Shown one piece after another: positions 7,338-15,208 of a stretch of 64,000 bases of DNA (position 1 is the first letter of the stretch; each line of letters opens with the position of its first letter). Both the position numbers and the translations under genes were made by a program. The notes under the pieces are model-generated. The model had not been told where the DNA came from and made no database searches. It saw only the letters and a program-made list of their open reading frames with translations. This DNA is from Candidatus Magnetocorallium paracelense (GTDB lineage Bacteria; Nitrospirota; Thermodesulfovibrionia; Thermodesulfovibrionales; Magnetobacteriaceae), in contig JAREWP010000087.1 in NCBI GenBank assembly GCA_029001845.1, positions 1 through 64,000 on the forward strand, read 5' to 3'.

Positions 7338-8771
7338 GTGAAGGCGATAATTCTTGCCGGCGGAAGTGGTACAAGGCTATGGCCTCTTTCGAGGAGAAAC
7401 TATCCGAAACAATTTCTAAAACTCAATAAATCAAGGAATGAGTCCAAGAGCGCCTTTGAAAGAGGTTCTTTGATCCAGCAAACAGTATTGCGGCTTTTAA
7501 ACGCTGTTGCGGTGAAGGATATCGTCATTATGACGAATGATGAATATCGCTTTCACGTCAGTGCAGACATTCAATCAATAGACAACGGGATAAACGATCA
7601 TATGGTGCTTGAGCCATGCAGGAAAAACACTGCTCCCGCTATAGCTCTTGCCGTGCGATATTGTGTCGAAATGTTGAACTGCAAAAAAGAAGAAGTGATT
7701 TTTGTCTCTCCGGCGGATCATATTATAGAAACAGATGAAGAATTTACTGCCTGCCTCAAAAAAGCGGAATCAATCGCCAAGGAGGGTTTCATTGTAACTT
7801 TCGGGATAAAACCTTCCTATCCGGAAACAGGATTCGGCTACATTAAGAGCGGAACGTCGGGGAAATTAAAAACCGACAACTCTATTGAGTTCTCAAAAGT
7901 AGAACGATTTATAGAAAAACCGGACAAAGAGACGGCAGAGGGATACTTAAAGGAGGGAGGTTTTTATTGGAATTCCGGGATGTTCGCTTTTCAGGCAGGC
8001 GCCATATTGGAAGAATTCAAAAAGTATTCGCAAGATATTTACGATATATATGAACTCGGTTATGACCTTATGCTCTCGTCCTTTGACAGTATGCCCGACA
8101 TATCCATGGACTACGCAGTAATGGAAAAATCGGAAAAAGTCGTTACACTGCCGATAGATATCTACTGGAACGATGTCGGTTCGTGGGACTCTATTTTCGA
8201 TGTTTTCGAGAAAGACGAATACGGAAACGTAAAAACAGGAGATGTCGTAACCCGTGATACAAAAGATTCTCTCATAATGAGCGAAAGCCGCCTGATTACA
8301 ACGGTGGGAGTCGACAACCTCCTGGTTGTGGAGACCGATGACGCATTGCTTGTGACAAAAAGAGGAAACGCTCAAAAAGTAAAAGAAATTGTCGATAGCC
8401 TGAATGCCATGAAGCGCAAAGAAGCTGCTGAACATACGACCATTTACCGCCCTTGGGGACAATACACGGTGCTTGAAGAGGGGGAAAGATATAAGATTAA
8501 AAGAATAGTAGTCAATAGTAAAGAGAAGTTAAGTCTACAGATGCACTACCACCGCAGCGAGCACTGGGTGGTTATAACCGGAACGGCAAAGGTAACCATT
8601 AACGAGGATGTCCGATTTATCCATGAAAACGAGAGTATATATATTCCAAAGTCCACATTACACAGGCTTGAGAATCCGGGACGAATACCGCTTGAGATCA
8701 TAGAGGTTCAAAACGGTGAATATGTTGCTGAAGACGATATTGTAAGAGTCGACGATTCATATGGAAGATGA
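7338..8771 (+). CDS. manC: Mannose-1-phosphate guanylyltransferase / mannose-6-phosphate isomerase
   Basis: The 477-residue bifunctional enzyme (ManC/AlgA/CpsB type) makes GDP-mannose from mannose-1-P and GTP and can also interconvert Man-6-P and Fru-6-P. The nucleotidyltransferase part carries ILAGGSGTRLWPLSR at the N-terminus, FVSPADHII near residue 130 and FIEKPD near 195. The C-terminal cupin (about 365-470) has RPWGQYTVLEEG and the metal-site region LSLQMHYHRSEHWVV. Start is GTG at 7338 with Shine-Dalgarno AGGAGGT at the right distance. It supplies the substrate of gmd upstream. Confidence 0.93.
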   Translation: MKAIILAGGSGTRLWPLSRRNYPKQFLKLNKSRNESKSAFERGSLIQQTVLRLLNAVAVKDIVIMTNDEYRFHVSADIQSIDNGINDHMVLEPCRKNTAPAIALAVRYCVEMLNCKKEEVIFVSPADHIIETDEEFTACLKKAESIAKEGFIVTFGIKPSYPETGFGYIKSGTSGKLKTDNSIEFSKVERFIEKPDKETAEGYLKEGGFYWNSGMFAFQAGAILEEFKKYSQDIYDIYELGYDLMLSSFDSMPDISMDYAVMEKSEKVVTLPIDIYWNDVGSWDSIFDVFEKDEYGNVKTGDVVTRDTKDSLIMSESRLITTVGVDNLLVVETDDALLVTKRGNAQKVKEIVDSLNAMKRKEAAEHTTIYRPWGQYTVLEEGERYKIKRIVVNSKEKLSLQMHYHRSEHWVVITGTAKVTINEDVRFIHENESIYIPKSTLHRLENPGRIPLEIIEVQNGEYVAEDDIVRVDDSYGR

Positions 8772-8909
8772 GAAAAACAATAACATCATATGTTCAGCCA
8801 TAGCCAAACAAGCTTGTTTTTACATATAACGCCTGTTTTACATAAATTGATACAAAATTTGCATAACCTGTGGATATGCAAAAGACATTAAAACTACCGG
8901 GGGAAGTAC

Positions 8910-9950
8910 ATGACAAAGGCGGTTGCGCTTTTATCCGGCGGACTGGACAGTACACTGGCCGTGTTGGTATTGCTGAAACAGGGGATCGATGTAACAGCAA
9001 TTACTTATCTGACACATTTTGGTTGCGATGTATCGGATTCCTCATCCTGTTCGGGAGACCCCTATCCGGCGGCTGAACAATATGGATTCCAGGTAAAGCT
9101 CTCTCACCTTTCAGATAAATTTATCAATATAGTCAAATCTCCAAAGTTCGGACATGGAAAGAATATGAATCCCTGTATAGATTGCAGGATTCTTATGCTC
9201 AAAGAAGCAAAGACATATATGGAGTTACAGGGCGCCGATTTTCTGGTTACAGGAGAAGTGTTGGGTCAGAGACCGATGAGCCAGAGGAAAGATACATTCC
9301 CGGTGATTGACAGAGAGGCCGGTGTAAAGGGCCTTGTACTGAGGCCGTTGAGCGCTAAGCTGTTAAAACCGACTCTTGCTGAGACAAAAGGTTTGGTTGA
9401 CAGAGATCGATTATATGGATTTAACGGACGATCCAGAAAACCTCAAATAGCTTTGGCTGAAGAGTTCGGACTGAAAGAGTATCCGCCTCCGGCAGGAGGA
9501 TGTCTTCTTACTGAGCCTAATTATTCTTACAGATTGAAAGAGCTGATTTCACATAATCCGGACTTTTCCCTTCGCGACATCAGTCTGCTGAGAGCAGGCA
9601 GACACTTCCGGCTTTCAGAGGGGTGCAAAGCCATCGTAGGAAGAGACGAAGCTGACAATGGAAGGATTGAATCCCTGCTCACGGATCGTGATATAACAAT
9701 GATCGTAGAGGATGTGGGAAGCCCTGTTACTCTCCTCACAGGCGATGTCAGGGAGAGCGATATCCGCACTGCCGCCTCATTAACAGCCAGATACTCCGGC
9801 GCCAAACACTTACCGGAAGTCGAGGTCTCGGTCTTTAATAATGTAAGCGATTTTTTGTATAAAATAAAGACACCCCCTGCCTCTGACTATCTGCTCGATT
9901 CTTTGCATGTGATAGAGAAAAAGGCGGCAGGAGTAAAAGTTTCGAATTAG
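8910..9950 (+). CDS. MnmA/ThiI-like PP-loop tRNA thiolation-type protein with C-terminal NFACT-R-like domain
   Basis: The 346-residue protein opens with the ATP-pyrophosphatase P-loop LLSGGLDSTLAVL (residues 7-19), followed by MNPCIDCRILML near residue 90 and GEVLGQRPMSQ near 115, like the catalytic region of tRNA 2-thiouridylases or 4-thiouridine synthases. The MnmA C-terminal barrel is absent. Instead residues ~215-330 resemble the small RNA-binding NFACT-R module seen on other thiouridylase-like proteins. The likely role is tRNA sulfuration, but the target base cannot be read from sequence. xseA begins 4 bp downstream, so they are probably co-transcribed. Confidence 0.75.
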   Translation: MTKAVALLSGGLDSTLAVLVLLKQGIDVTAITYLTHFGCDVSDSSSCSGDPYPAAEQYGFQVKLSHLSDKFINIVKSPKFGHGKNMNPCIDCRILMLKEAKTYMELQGADFLVTGEVLGQRPMSQRKDTFPVIDREAGVKGLVLRPLSAKLLKPTLAETKGLVDRDRLYGFNGRSRKPQIALAEEFGLKEYPPPAGGCLLTEPNYSYRLKELISHNPDFSLRDISLLRAGRHFRLSEGCKAIVGRDEADNGRIESLLTDRDITMIVEDVGSPVTLLTGDVRESDIRTAASLTARYSGAKHLPEVEVSVFNNVSDFLYKIKTPPASDYLLDSLHVIEKKAAGVKVSN

Positions 9951-9954
9951 ATAA

Positions 9955-11316
9955 ATGGAAAATCGAGTTTTTACTTTATATGAATTCAATATGATTCTCA
10001 GAGACGCCTTATCTCTCACTTTTCCCGAAAATTACATGATAACCGCCGAAATATCTTCGCTCAGGCAGGACACAAAGGGGCACTGCTATCTGGATCTTGT
10101 GGAAAAAGAGGAATCTTCGATTATCGCACGAATCGAGGCCAGGATATGGTCGTCTGCTTATAAAGGCATATCCTTGAGATTTCAAAAGGCCACCGGCGTA
10201 ACTCTTTCCAAGGGGCTTAAAGTCCTTGTAAAGGCATCTCTCAATTTCCACGAACGTTATGGACTGAGTCTTTTTATAAACGATATCGACCCCTCCTACA
10301 CACTTGGAGAGATGGCCAGGAAAAGACAGGAGGTCATTGCAAGGCTTACAAAAGAGGGGCTTATAGACAGGAACAAAAGACTTCCTTCACCGCCTGTTCC
10401 ACAAAGAATCGCAGTAATTTCCTCGAGTCGCGCCGCCGGTTACGAGGATTTTATAAATCATCTTACAAATAATTCCTATGGATATACTTTTAAGGTAAAA
10501 CTTTTTGAGGCTATCATGCAAGGTGACGGAGCAGAGGCATCGATAGTAAGAGCCCTCTCGCTTTGTGAGGCTTCCTATAATGAATTCGATGTTGTAGTAA
10601 TTGTAAGAGGAGGAGGCGCCACATCGGAACTCGATTGCTTCGACAGCTATGAAATCGGCAGGAAGATCGCTTTAATGCCTGTTCCCGTGTTTTCCGGCAT
10701 TGGTCATGAAAGGGACAGAACGGTTATCGATGAAACCGCTCACACAGGTGTTAAGACTCCCACCGCTGCCGCCGCACTTTTTATAGAGAAACTAAAAACC
10801 TTCGAAGAATTGCTGGATTCCTGTGAAAACAGAGTGATAACCGGCGCCGGCAAAATCAGGGAAGACAGGTTAAAGGATCTGATCATGCTGTCCGGGATGC
10901 TGGAGACAGCTGCATTATCCGTAATTTTAAAGAGTAATTTCACGATCCGAAGTTTACTTAAAGGTTTAAAGAGCGCACTGCCATATTTAAAATCTCATAA
11001 ATCGAGGTTAACAGGACTATCGGAGAAATTCAGACTTATTGCTTTAAATCAAATTAAAATTGAGGAAAGCAGAATGGCGGCACTCTCTCACTCCGTTGCA
11101 ACAGGGACGGCTCTTTTTTTATCGAGGCAAAATGAGATGCTGCAATCCAAGTCAGCGACAATCGATCATCTCGATCCTCTAAATATCCTGAAACGGGGCT
11201 ATTCTATTACCAAATATAATGGACGTGTATTGAAATCCGTTGACGGAGTGTCGGTAAACGAAATTATTGAGACGGAATTACATGATGGTATTTTGAGAAG
11301 TCGTATGATAGATTAG
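9955..11316 (+). CDS. xseA: Exodeoxyribonuclease VII large subunit
   Basis: The 453-residue protein has an N-terminal OB-fold domain (about 5-105, with EISSLRQDTKGHCYLDL) followed by the catalytic core with PVPQRIAVISSSRAAGYEDF, VVIVRGGGATSELDCFD and GIGHERDRTVIDE. A helical C-terminal part ends with ILKRGYSITKYNG. It degrades single-stranded DNA together with XseB, encoded 25 bp downstream. Length fits the family. Confidence 0.95.
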   Translation: MENRVFTLYEFNMILRDALSLTFPENYMITAEISSLRQDTKGHCYLDLVEKEESSIIARIEARIWSSAYKGISLRFQKATGVTLSKGLKVLVKASLNFHERYGLSLFINDIDPSYTLGEMARKRQEVIARLTKEGLIDRNKRLPSPPVPQRIAVISSSRAAGYEDFINHLTNNSYGYTFKVKLFEAIMQGDGAEASIVRALSLCEASYNEFDVVVIVRGGGATSELDCFDSYEIGRKIALMPVPVFSGIGHERDRTVIDETAHTGVKTPTAAAALFIEKLKTFEELLDSCENRVITGAGKIREDRLKDLIMLSGMLETAALSVILKSNFTIRSLLKGLKSALPYLKSHKSRLTGLSEKFRLIALNQIKIEESRMAALSHSVATGTALFLSRQNEMLQSKSATIDHLDPLNILKRGYSITKYNGRVLKSVDGVSVNEIIETELHDGILRSRMID

Positions 11317-11341
11317 ACACGATTCAGGTGAATGTTCTAAA

Positions 11342-11602
11342 ATGAGAAAAGCGCAATCTTACAGCGACGCACTGAAGGAGATTGAGACCATTGTCTCTGA
11401 AATAGAGAGCCAGTCGGTAGATGTCGATCTTTTATCGGAAAAAGTTAAAAGAGCCATAAAGCTGATTAAACACTGTAAGCTCAAATTAAGAAATACCGAA
11501 AAAGAGCTCGATGGCGTATTAAAGGAATTTGATGACCCCGAGAACGATGTTAAGGAGTCCGATCCGGATACGCAACAGGGTAGTACTCTCTTTGACGACT
11601 GA
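11342..11602 (+). CDS. xseB: Exodeoxyribonuclease VII small subunit
   Basis: The 86-residue acidic protein has the XseB helical hairpin: YSDALKEIETIVSEIES followed by VDLLSEKVKRAIKLIKHCK. It is the structural partner of XseA directly upstream. Length is typical, and the C-terminal ~20 residues are a disordered acidic tail. Confidence 0.92.
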   Translation: MRKAQSYSDALKEIETIVSEIESQSVDVDLLSEKVKRAIKLIKHCKLKLRNTEKELDGVLKEFDDPENDVKESDPDTQQGSTLFDD

Positions 11603-11616
11603 TTGTTACTCACCCC

Positions 11617-11826
11617 TTTAGGGTCAGGTCAGAAATAAGTTGTATATTTAAAGTGACAGATTGGCATTAGATTTGGTTAAACCAATTGAACAAAACCGCA
11701 GGCGCAGCAGAGCTACGTTAAGGATTTTGTGATTGAGGTTTGATCGAAGCCTGTGCTGAACTTGATTCAGTAATGATGTCAATGTGTAACCTTTAAAATC
11801 ACAACTTTTTTCTGACCTGACCCTTA
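11617..11826 (+). repeat. Family M2 element with ~25-bp terminal inverted repeats (MITE-like)
   Basis: The left end TAGGGTCAGGTCAGAAATAAG and the right end (reverse complement of TTTTCTGACCTGACCCTTAG) form inverted termini about 25 bp long enclosing about 160 bp without an ORF. Related ends occur at 1680-1735 and 3383-3500. The structure suggests a non-autonomous element. Confidence 0.75.
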
Positions 11827-11854
11827 GTAAAAAAAGATAATAGGAGAGATAAGA

Positions 11855-12244
11855 TTGATCAGGTTATTTTTTATTGTACCGATATTTCTTTTTTTGCTTT
11901 CCTGCAGCGGAAGCGTTATGGAAAAACAAAGCGACAGCGGGAAGTATACGATAATTCTCTCCCATAAAGGCAAGGAACTGAAAAAAGGCAGGAATTCCGT
12001 AAAATTGAGAATTGTCGATTCCAAAGGCGTCAGAGTCGAGGGCGCCGTTGTGGAGTTGTCTCCATGGATGCCGGACATGGGACATGGAGTTATGTTGATT
12101 CCGGAAGTTACCGATTTAAAAAATGGTGATTATCGTATAGAAAATATCTTTTTCAGCATGGAGGGTCTCTGGGAGTTGAGAATAAAAATACTCAAAGGGA
12201 ATTTGGAAGAGAGTGCAATATTTGAATTTCCTGATATTACATAG
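11855..12244 (+). CDS. Small lipoprotein with YtkA/FixH-like domain
   Basis: TTG at 11855 is preceded by AGGAGA. The 129-residue product has a signal peptide with lipobox LLSC (Cys about residue 17), then a beta-rich domain of the YtkA/FixH type, with the characteristic ELSPWMPDMGHG (about 68-79) and MEGLWELRIKI near the end. It is expected at the outer leaflet of a membrane. The motif PxMPxMGH often occurs in proteins near copper or cytochrome oxidase genes, but no such genes are present here. It ends 9 bp before the glycosyltransferase gene. Confidence 0.75.
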   Translation: MIRLFFIVPIFLFLLSCSGSVMEKQSDSGKYTIILSHKGKELKKGRNSVKLRIVDSKGVRVEGAVVELSPWMPDMGHGVMLIPEVTDLKNGDYRIENIFFSMEGLWELRIKILKGNLEESAIFEFPDIT

Positions 12245-12253
12245 AGCCTGTTT

Positions 12254-13204
12254 ATGAGAATTTCAGTCGTTATACCATTATATAATGAGGAAGAGAATGT
12301 CATACCATTGCACGAACAGCTCAGCGAAGTGCTTACATCAATGGTTGACAAAACCTATGAAATTATCTACGTAGACGATGGCAGCACTGACAATACACTC
12401 TCCCGATTGCAGGATATTCAAACCAACGATAAAGATGTCGTTGTTTTAAGTCTTAGAAGGAACTTTGGTCAGACAGCAGCATTTGCCGCAGGGTTCGATT
12501 TTGTCAGAGGAGATATTATCGTCACAATGGACGGTGACCTGCAAAACGATCCCCATGATATCCCGAAGCTCATAGAAACAATAAAGGATTACGATCTCGT
12601 AAGCGGTTGGAGAAAAAACAGAAAAGATCCTTTTTTCAGCAGACGCCTCCCTTCCATGATAGCCAACTGGATCATAAGCAGAGTTACAGGTGTGAGACTT
12701 CATGACTATGGCTGTTCTCTTAAGGCTTATAAAAGGGATGTAATTAAAAATTTGAACCTCTATGGTGAAATGCACAGATTCATACCTGCCGTGGCGAGCT
12801 GGTATGGCGTAAGAGTCGGCGAGGTAGAGACAACTCACCGTGCGCGCATGAGGGGTAAATCGAAATACGGGCTTTCCAGAACGATGAAAGTCGTTCTCGA
12901 TTTGATAACCGTAAAGTTTCTTCAGAGTTTTTCCACAAAACCGATTCAGTTTTTCGGGCCAATGGGCCTTTTGAGCGTATTCCTGGGTTTTATTATATCT
13001 ACTTATCTTGCATTCAGGAAATTTTTCTTTATTGAGGACATAGGGGGCAGGCCTCTTCTTCTGCTTGGTGCGCTTTTAATAATAGTGGGGATACAATTAA
13101 TAGGGATGGGGCTGATAAGCGAGATATTGGTCAGGATATATCACGAGAGTCAGCGAAAACCTATATATGTAATAAAGAAAATTCTTGGCACTGAAAACAG
13201 GTAA
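12254..13204 (+). CDS. GT2-family membrane glycosyltransferase (GtrB/DPM1-like)
   Basis: The 316-residue protein has a GT-A domain (1-230) with VVIPLYNEEENV, the YVDDGSTDNT motif, and the metal/sugar motif MDGDLQNDP near residue 95. It is followed by two transmembrane helices (about 233-255 and 270-295). This architecture matches polyprenyl-phosphate glycosyltransferases that make lipid-linked sugar donors. The next gene overlaps by 20 bp and encodes a flippase-like protein, consistent with a lipid-linked sugar pathway. The donor sugar is unknown. Confidence 0.9.
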   Translation: MRISVVIPLYNEEENVIPLHEQLSEVLTSMVDKTYEIIYVDDGSTDNTLSRLQDIQTNDKDVVVLSLRRNFGQTAAFAAGFDFVRGDIIVTMDGDLQNDPHDIPKLIETIKDYDLVSGWRKNRKDPFFSRRLPSMIANWIISRVTGVRLHDYGCSLKAYKRDVIKNLNLYGEMHRFIPAVASWYGVRVGEVETTHRARMRGKSKYGLSRTMKVVLDLITVKFLQSFSTKPIQFFGPMGLLSVFLGFIISTYLAFRKFFFIEDIGGRPLLLLGALLIIVGIQLIGMGLISEILVRIYHESQRKPIYVIKKILGTENR

Positions 13205-14129
13205 GAAGAGTCTCTTTACATTAAAGCTGTTCATCAGTGTAACAGTCATATACATTCTCTTTTCCCGTTCCAACCTTAATTTAATAGCTTCATCTCTGCG
13301 AGGAATTAATTCCGTTTTCTTTCTTGCCGCTATAATTTTAAATTTCATAACTATATATTTTTCGACTCTCAGGTGGAGGTTGTTGATTAAATCTGAAATA
13401 TCGCTGAAAAGAGTGTTCTCCCTATATATGACCGGTTGTTTTTTCAATACCCTTCTTCCGGGAGCAATGAGCGGAGACGCCGTTAAGGTTTATTATCTCT
13501 ATAAAGGCACCGATAAGGGCGATTTAGCAGTAGGGTCCGTCTTTATGGACAGGTTTACAGGATTTGTAATGCTTATGACCATAGCTCTTTTTGCATCTCT
13601 GTACAATAGTGACAGGCTGAAAGGGACAGGCATCGATTGGCTTCTGCCTTTGGCGGTTATCGTTTTTTTTACGACCCTCTATGTCGTGTTTCGATTCAGA
13701 ATATTCGGTCATGTCAAAAAAATAAAAAGTTTTTATGACTATTTTCATGGTTATATAAAAGAAAAAAGAATCATTGTTATCGCCCTTTTCTACTCGATCA
13801 TGGTTCAAATATTAAGTATGGCTTCAGTATACATGATCTCTCTGGGATTGCATTCTTCTATTACATTTGGCGATATAGTTGTTTTCCTGCCAATCGTAGT
13901 AACACTGACTACCATACCGCTGTCCCTTTCCGGGATCGGCGTCAGAGAGGGAGCTTTTGTTTTTCTTTTCGGACTTATCGGAATTGGTAAAGAAGAAGCC
14001 TTGACTGTCTCGCTCGCCTGGTTCTTGTCTGTCGCGTTAACCAGTTTCTTTGGTCTCTTTTTTTATTTAAGATACAAGGCGGAGATACCGGAAGAGGAGA
14101 CCAGAGGGAATTTCTTCGAAATTCCTTAG
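13185..14129 (+). CDS. Flippase-like integral membrane protein (UPF0104/LPG synthase TM family)
   Basis: The 314-residue protein starts at TTG 13185, inside the 3' end of the glycosyltransferase gene, so translation is probably coupled. It has about seven or eight hydrophobic helices and the family motifs TLRWRLLIK, NTLLPGAMSGDAVKVYYLY and PLSLSGIGVREGAFV typical of the UPF0104/AglD-type fold. Members are transporters or lipid-modifying proteins; I infer a role in moving or using the lipid-linked sugar made by the upstream enzyme. Confidence 0.85.
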   Translation: MALKTGKKSLFTLKLFISVTVIYILFSRSNLNLIASSLRGINSVFFLAAIILNFITIYFSTLRWRLLIKSEISLKRVFSLYMTGCFFNTLLPGAMSGDAVKVYYLYKGTDKGDLAVGSVFMDRFTGFVMLMTIALFASLYNSDRLKGTGIDWLLPLAVIVFFTTLYVVFRFRIFGHVKKIKSFYDYFHGYIKEKRIIVIALFYSIMVQILSMASVYMISLGLHSSITFGDIVVFLPIVVTLTTIPLSLSGIGVREGAFVFLFGLIGIGKEEALTVSLAWFLSVALTSFFGLFFYLRYKAEIPEEETRGNFFEIP

Positions 14130-14147
14130 TGTTAAATCAAACCTGCT

Positions 14148-14177
14148 TTGTTTCAGCTTGCCGGGTTAGGTTATAAT
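14148..14177 (+). promoter_or_regulatory. Candidate sigma-70 promoter of the NACHT operon
   Basis: TTGTTT (14148-14153), an 18-bp spacer and a perfect TATAAT (14172-14177) lie 43 bp before the first ATG of the three-gene operon and after the stop of the preceding gene. Confidence 0.4.
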
Positions 14178-14220
14178 TAGAGTTGTCCCGTAATCCTGAT
14201 CGAATAGGTGTAAAATAAGT

Positions 14221-14775
14221 ATGTTCGACTTCCATGTTAAGCAATTGAAGGAGTTTTATCCTGACAAAGACGCCTATCAGTTGTTTCTTATCCCTGTTGT
14301 CAGACGATGTCGCGAGTTTGTTAACAAAAAGGAAAGTAGCACGGCATTCAGGTTTTCGGCGACTCTTAAAGAAGAGGACTTAAATGAAGATATGACTATC
14401 CGATGGGACAGCACCTCCGAAATTCCGATCAGTTCGACTCCTGAGGAGAAAACCGTTACAGAGCATGCTTCGCTGGGAATCGCCCATCTGATTTTTCCGG
14501 GTATTATCGATAGAGAGATCGGAGAGAGAGCCAAAATCGGAAGCAGGTGCGACTATTGGCTCGGGTATGAAAGGGAAACGCTCCTTGAAGTTTCGGGCAT
14601 ATATAAAACAGAAGAGAAACCGGAAGCAAGGATCAGGCAAAAAATTCAGAACCTCGAAAAAAGCCCCTTTTACAACGGTCGCCTCGACAGTGTAGACAGT
14701 TATATCTCTGTAACCCATTTTAAGGAAAAACGATCTCTTGTACAATATGTACCCCGGAGGCGGGATGATCGATAG
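14221..14775 (+). CDS. Hypothetical protein A of the NACHT operon
   Basis: This 184-residue soluble protein matches no family I can name. Residues ~85-150 show an order of elements loosely like a PD-(D/E)XK nuclease core: a helix with Glu (VTEHASLGIAHL), an Asp in SRCDYWLGYE, then a strand ETLLEVSGIY with a Glu but Ser in place of the usual Lys, then a charged helix. That reading is speculative. The ATG is at 14221. The 3' end overlaps the start of gene B by 11 bp, so the three genes are co-translated. The context suggests an effector or sensor partner of the NACHT protein. Confidence 0.75.
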   Translation: MFDFHVKQLKEFYPDKDAYQLFLIPVVRRCREFVNKKESSTAFRFSATLKEEDLNEDMTIRWDSTSEIPISSTPEEKTVTEHASLGIAHLIFPGIIDREIGERAKIGSRCDYWLGYERETLLEVSGIYKTEEKPEARIRQKIQNLEKSPFYNGRLDSVDSYISVTHFKEKRSLVQYVPRRRDDR

Positions 14776-15208
14776 AAATCTTATATCCGAACGTCAGGCT
14801 TTGCAAAAGATCAAGACATCGATATTGATAAAGGCGGAAGAGGGTGAAAACGAATTTAAAAGCGGTAATGTTCCATACAAATATGTCAGACACTGCTATT
14901 TACGAGCAGCGGCATTGGAGGTGGAGATTACGGAAATGTTGAAGCAGGAAGGTAAGGATAGTAAAATTCACCCCGGAGTTATCAGCGCTATATCCTGTTA
15001 TCTTAAGGCTGAGGACTACAGCAATGCAGTAAAACTGCTAAAGGAGTACTACCCTAAGGGAGACAGCAAATATTCCGATGTGGAGATAATCGATGAGTTA
15101 CGAAAAGGTGTGGAAGAGCTATTCCGTAAACAGGATTTGAAGGGGGCCCAAAGTGATCTGAAAGTCCTTCCCTTTCCTCTGTTCGGGAATAAAAAAGCGG
15201 CGGCGTAA
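14765..15208 (+). CDS. Hypothetical helical protein B of the NACHT operon
   Basis: ATG 14765 is preceded by GGAGG (14756-14760) and is preferred to an upstream ATG at 14738. The ~147-residue product is helical and charged. Residues ~15-60 (EAENEFKSGNVPYKYVRHCYLRAAALE-like) and ~75-105 (ISCYLKAEDYSNAVKLLKEYY) look like TPR-type helical hairpins, suggesting an adaptor. The stop TAA shares its last A with the ATG of the NACHT gene (TAATG). Function is unknown. Confidence 0.75.
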   Translation: MIDRNLISERQALQKIKTSILIKAEEGENEFKSGNVPYKYVRHCYLRAAALEVEITEMLKQEGKDSKIHPGVISAISCYLKAEDYSNAVKLLKEYYPKGDSKYSDVEIIDELRKGVEELFRKQDLKGAQSDLKVLPFPLFGNKKAAA

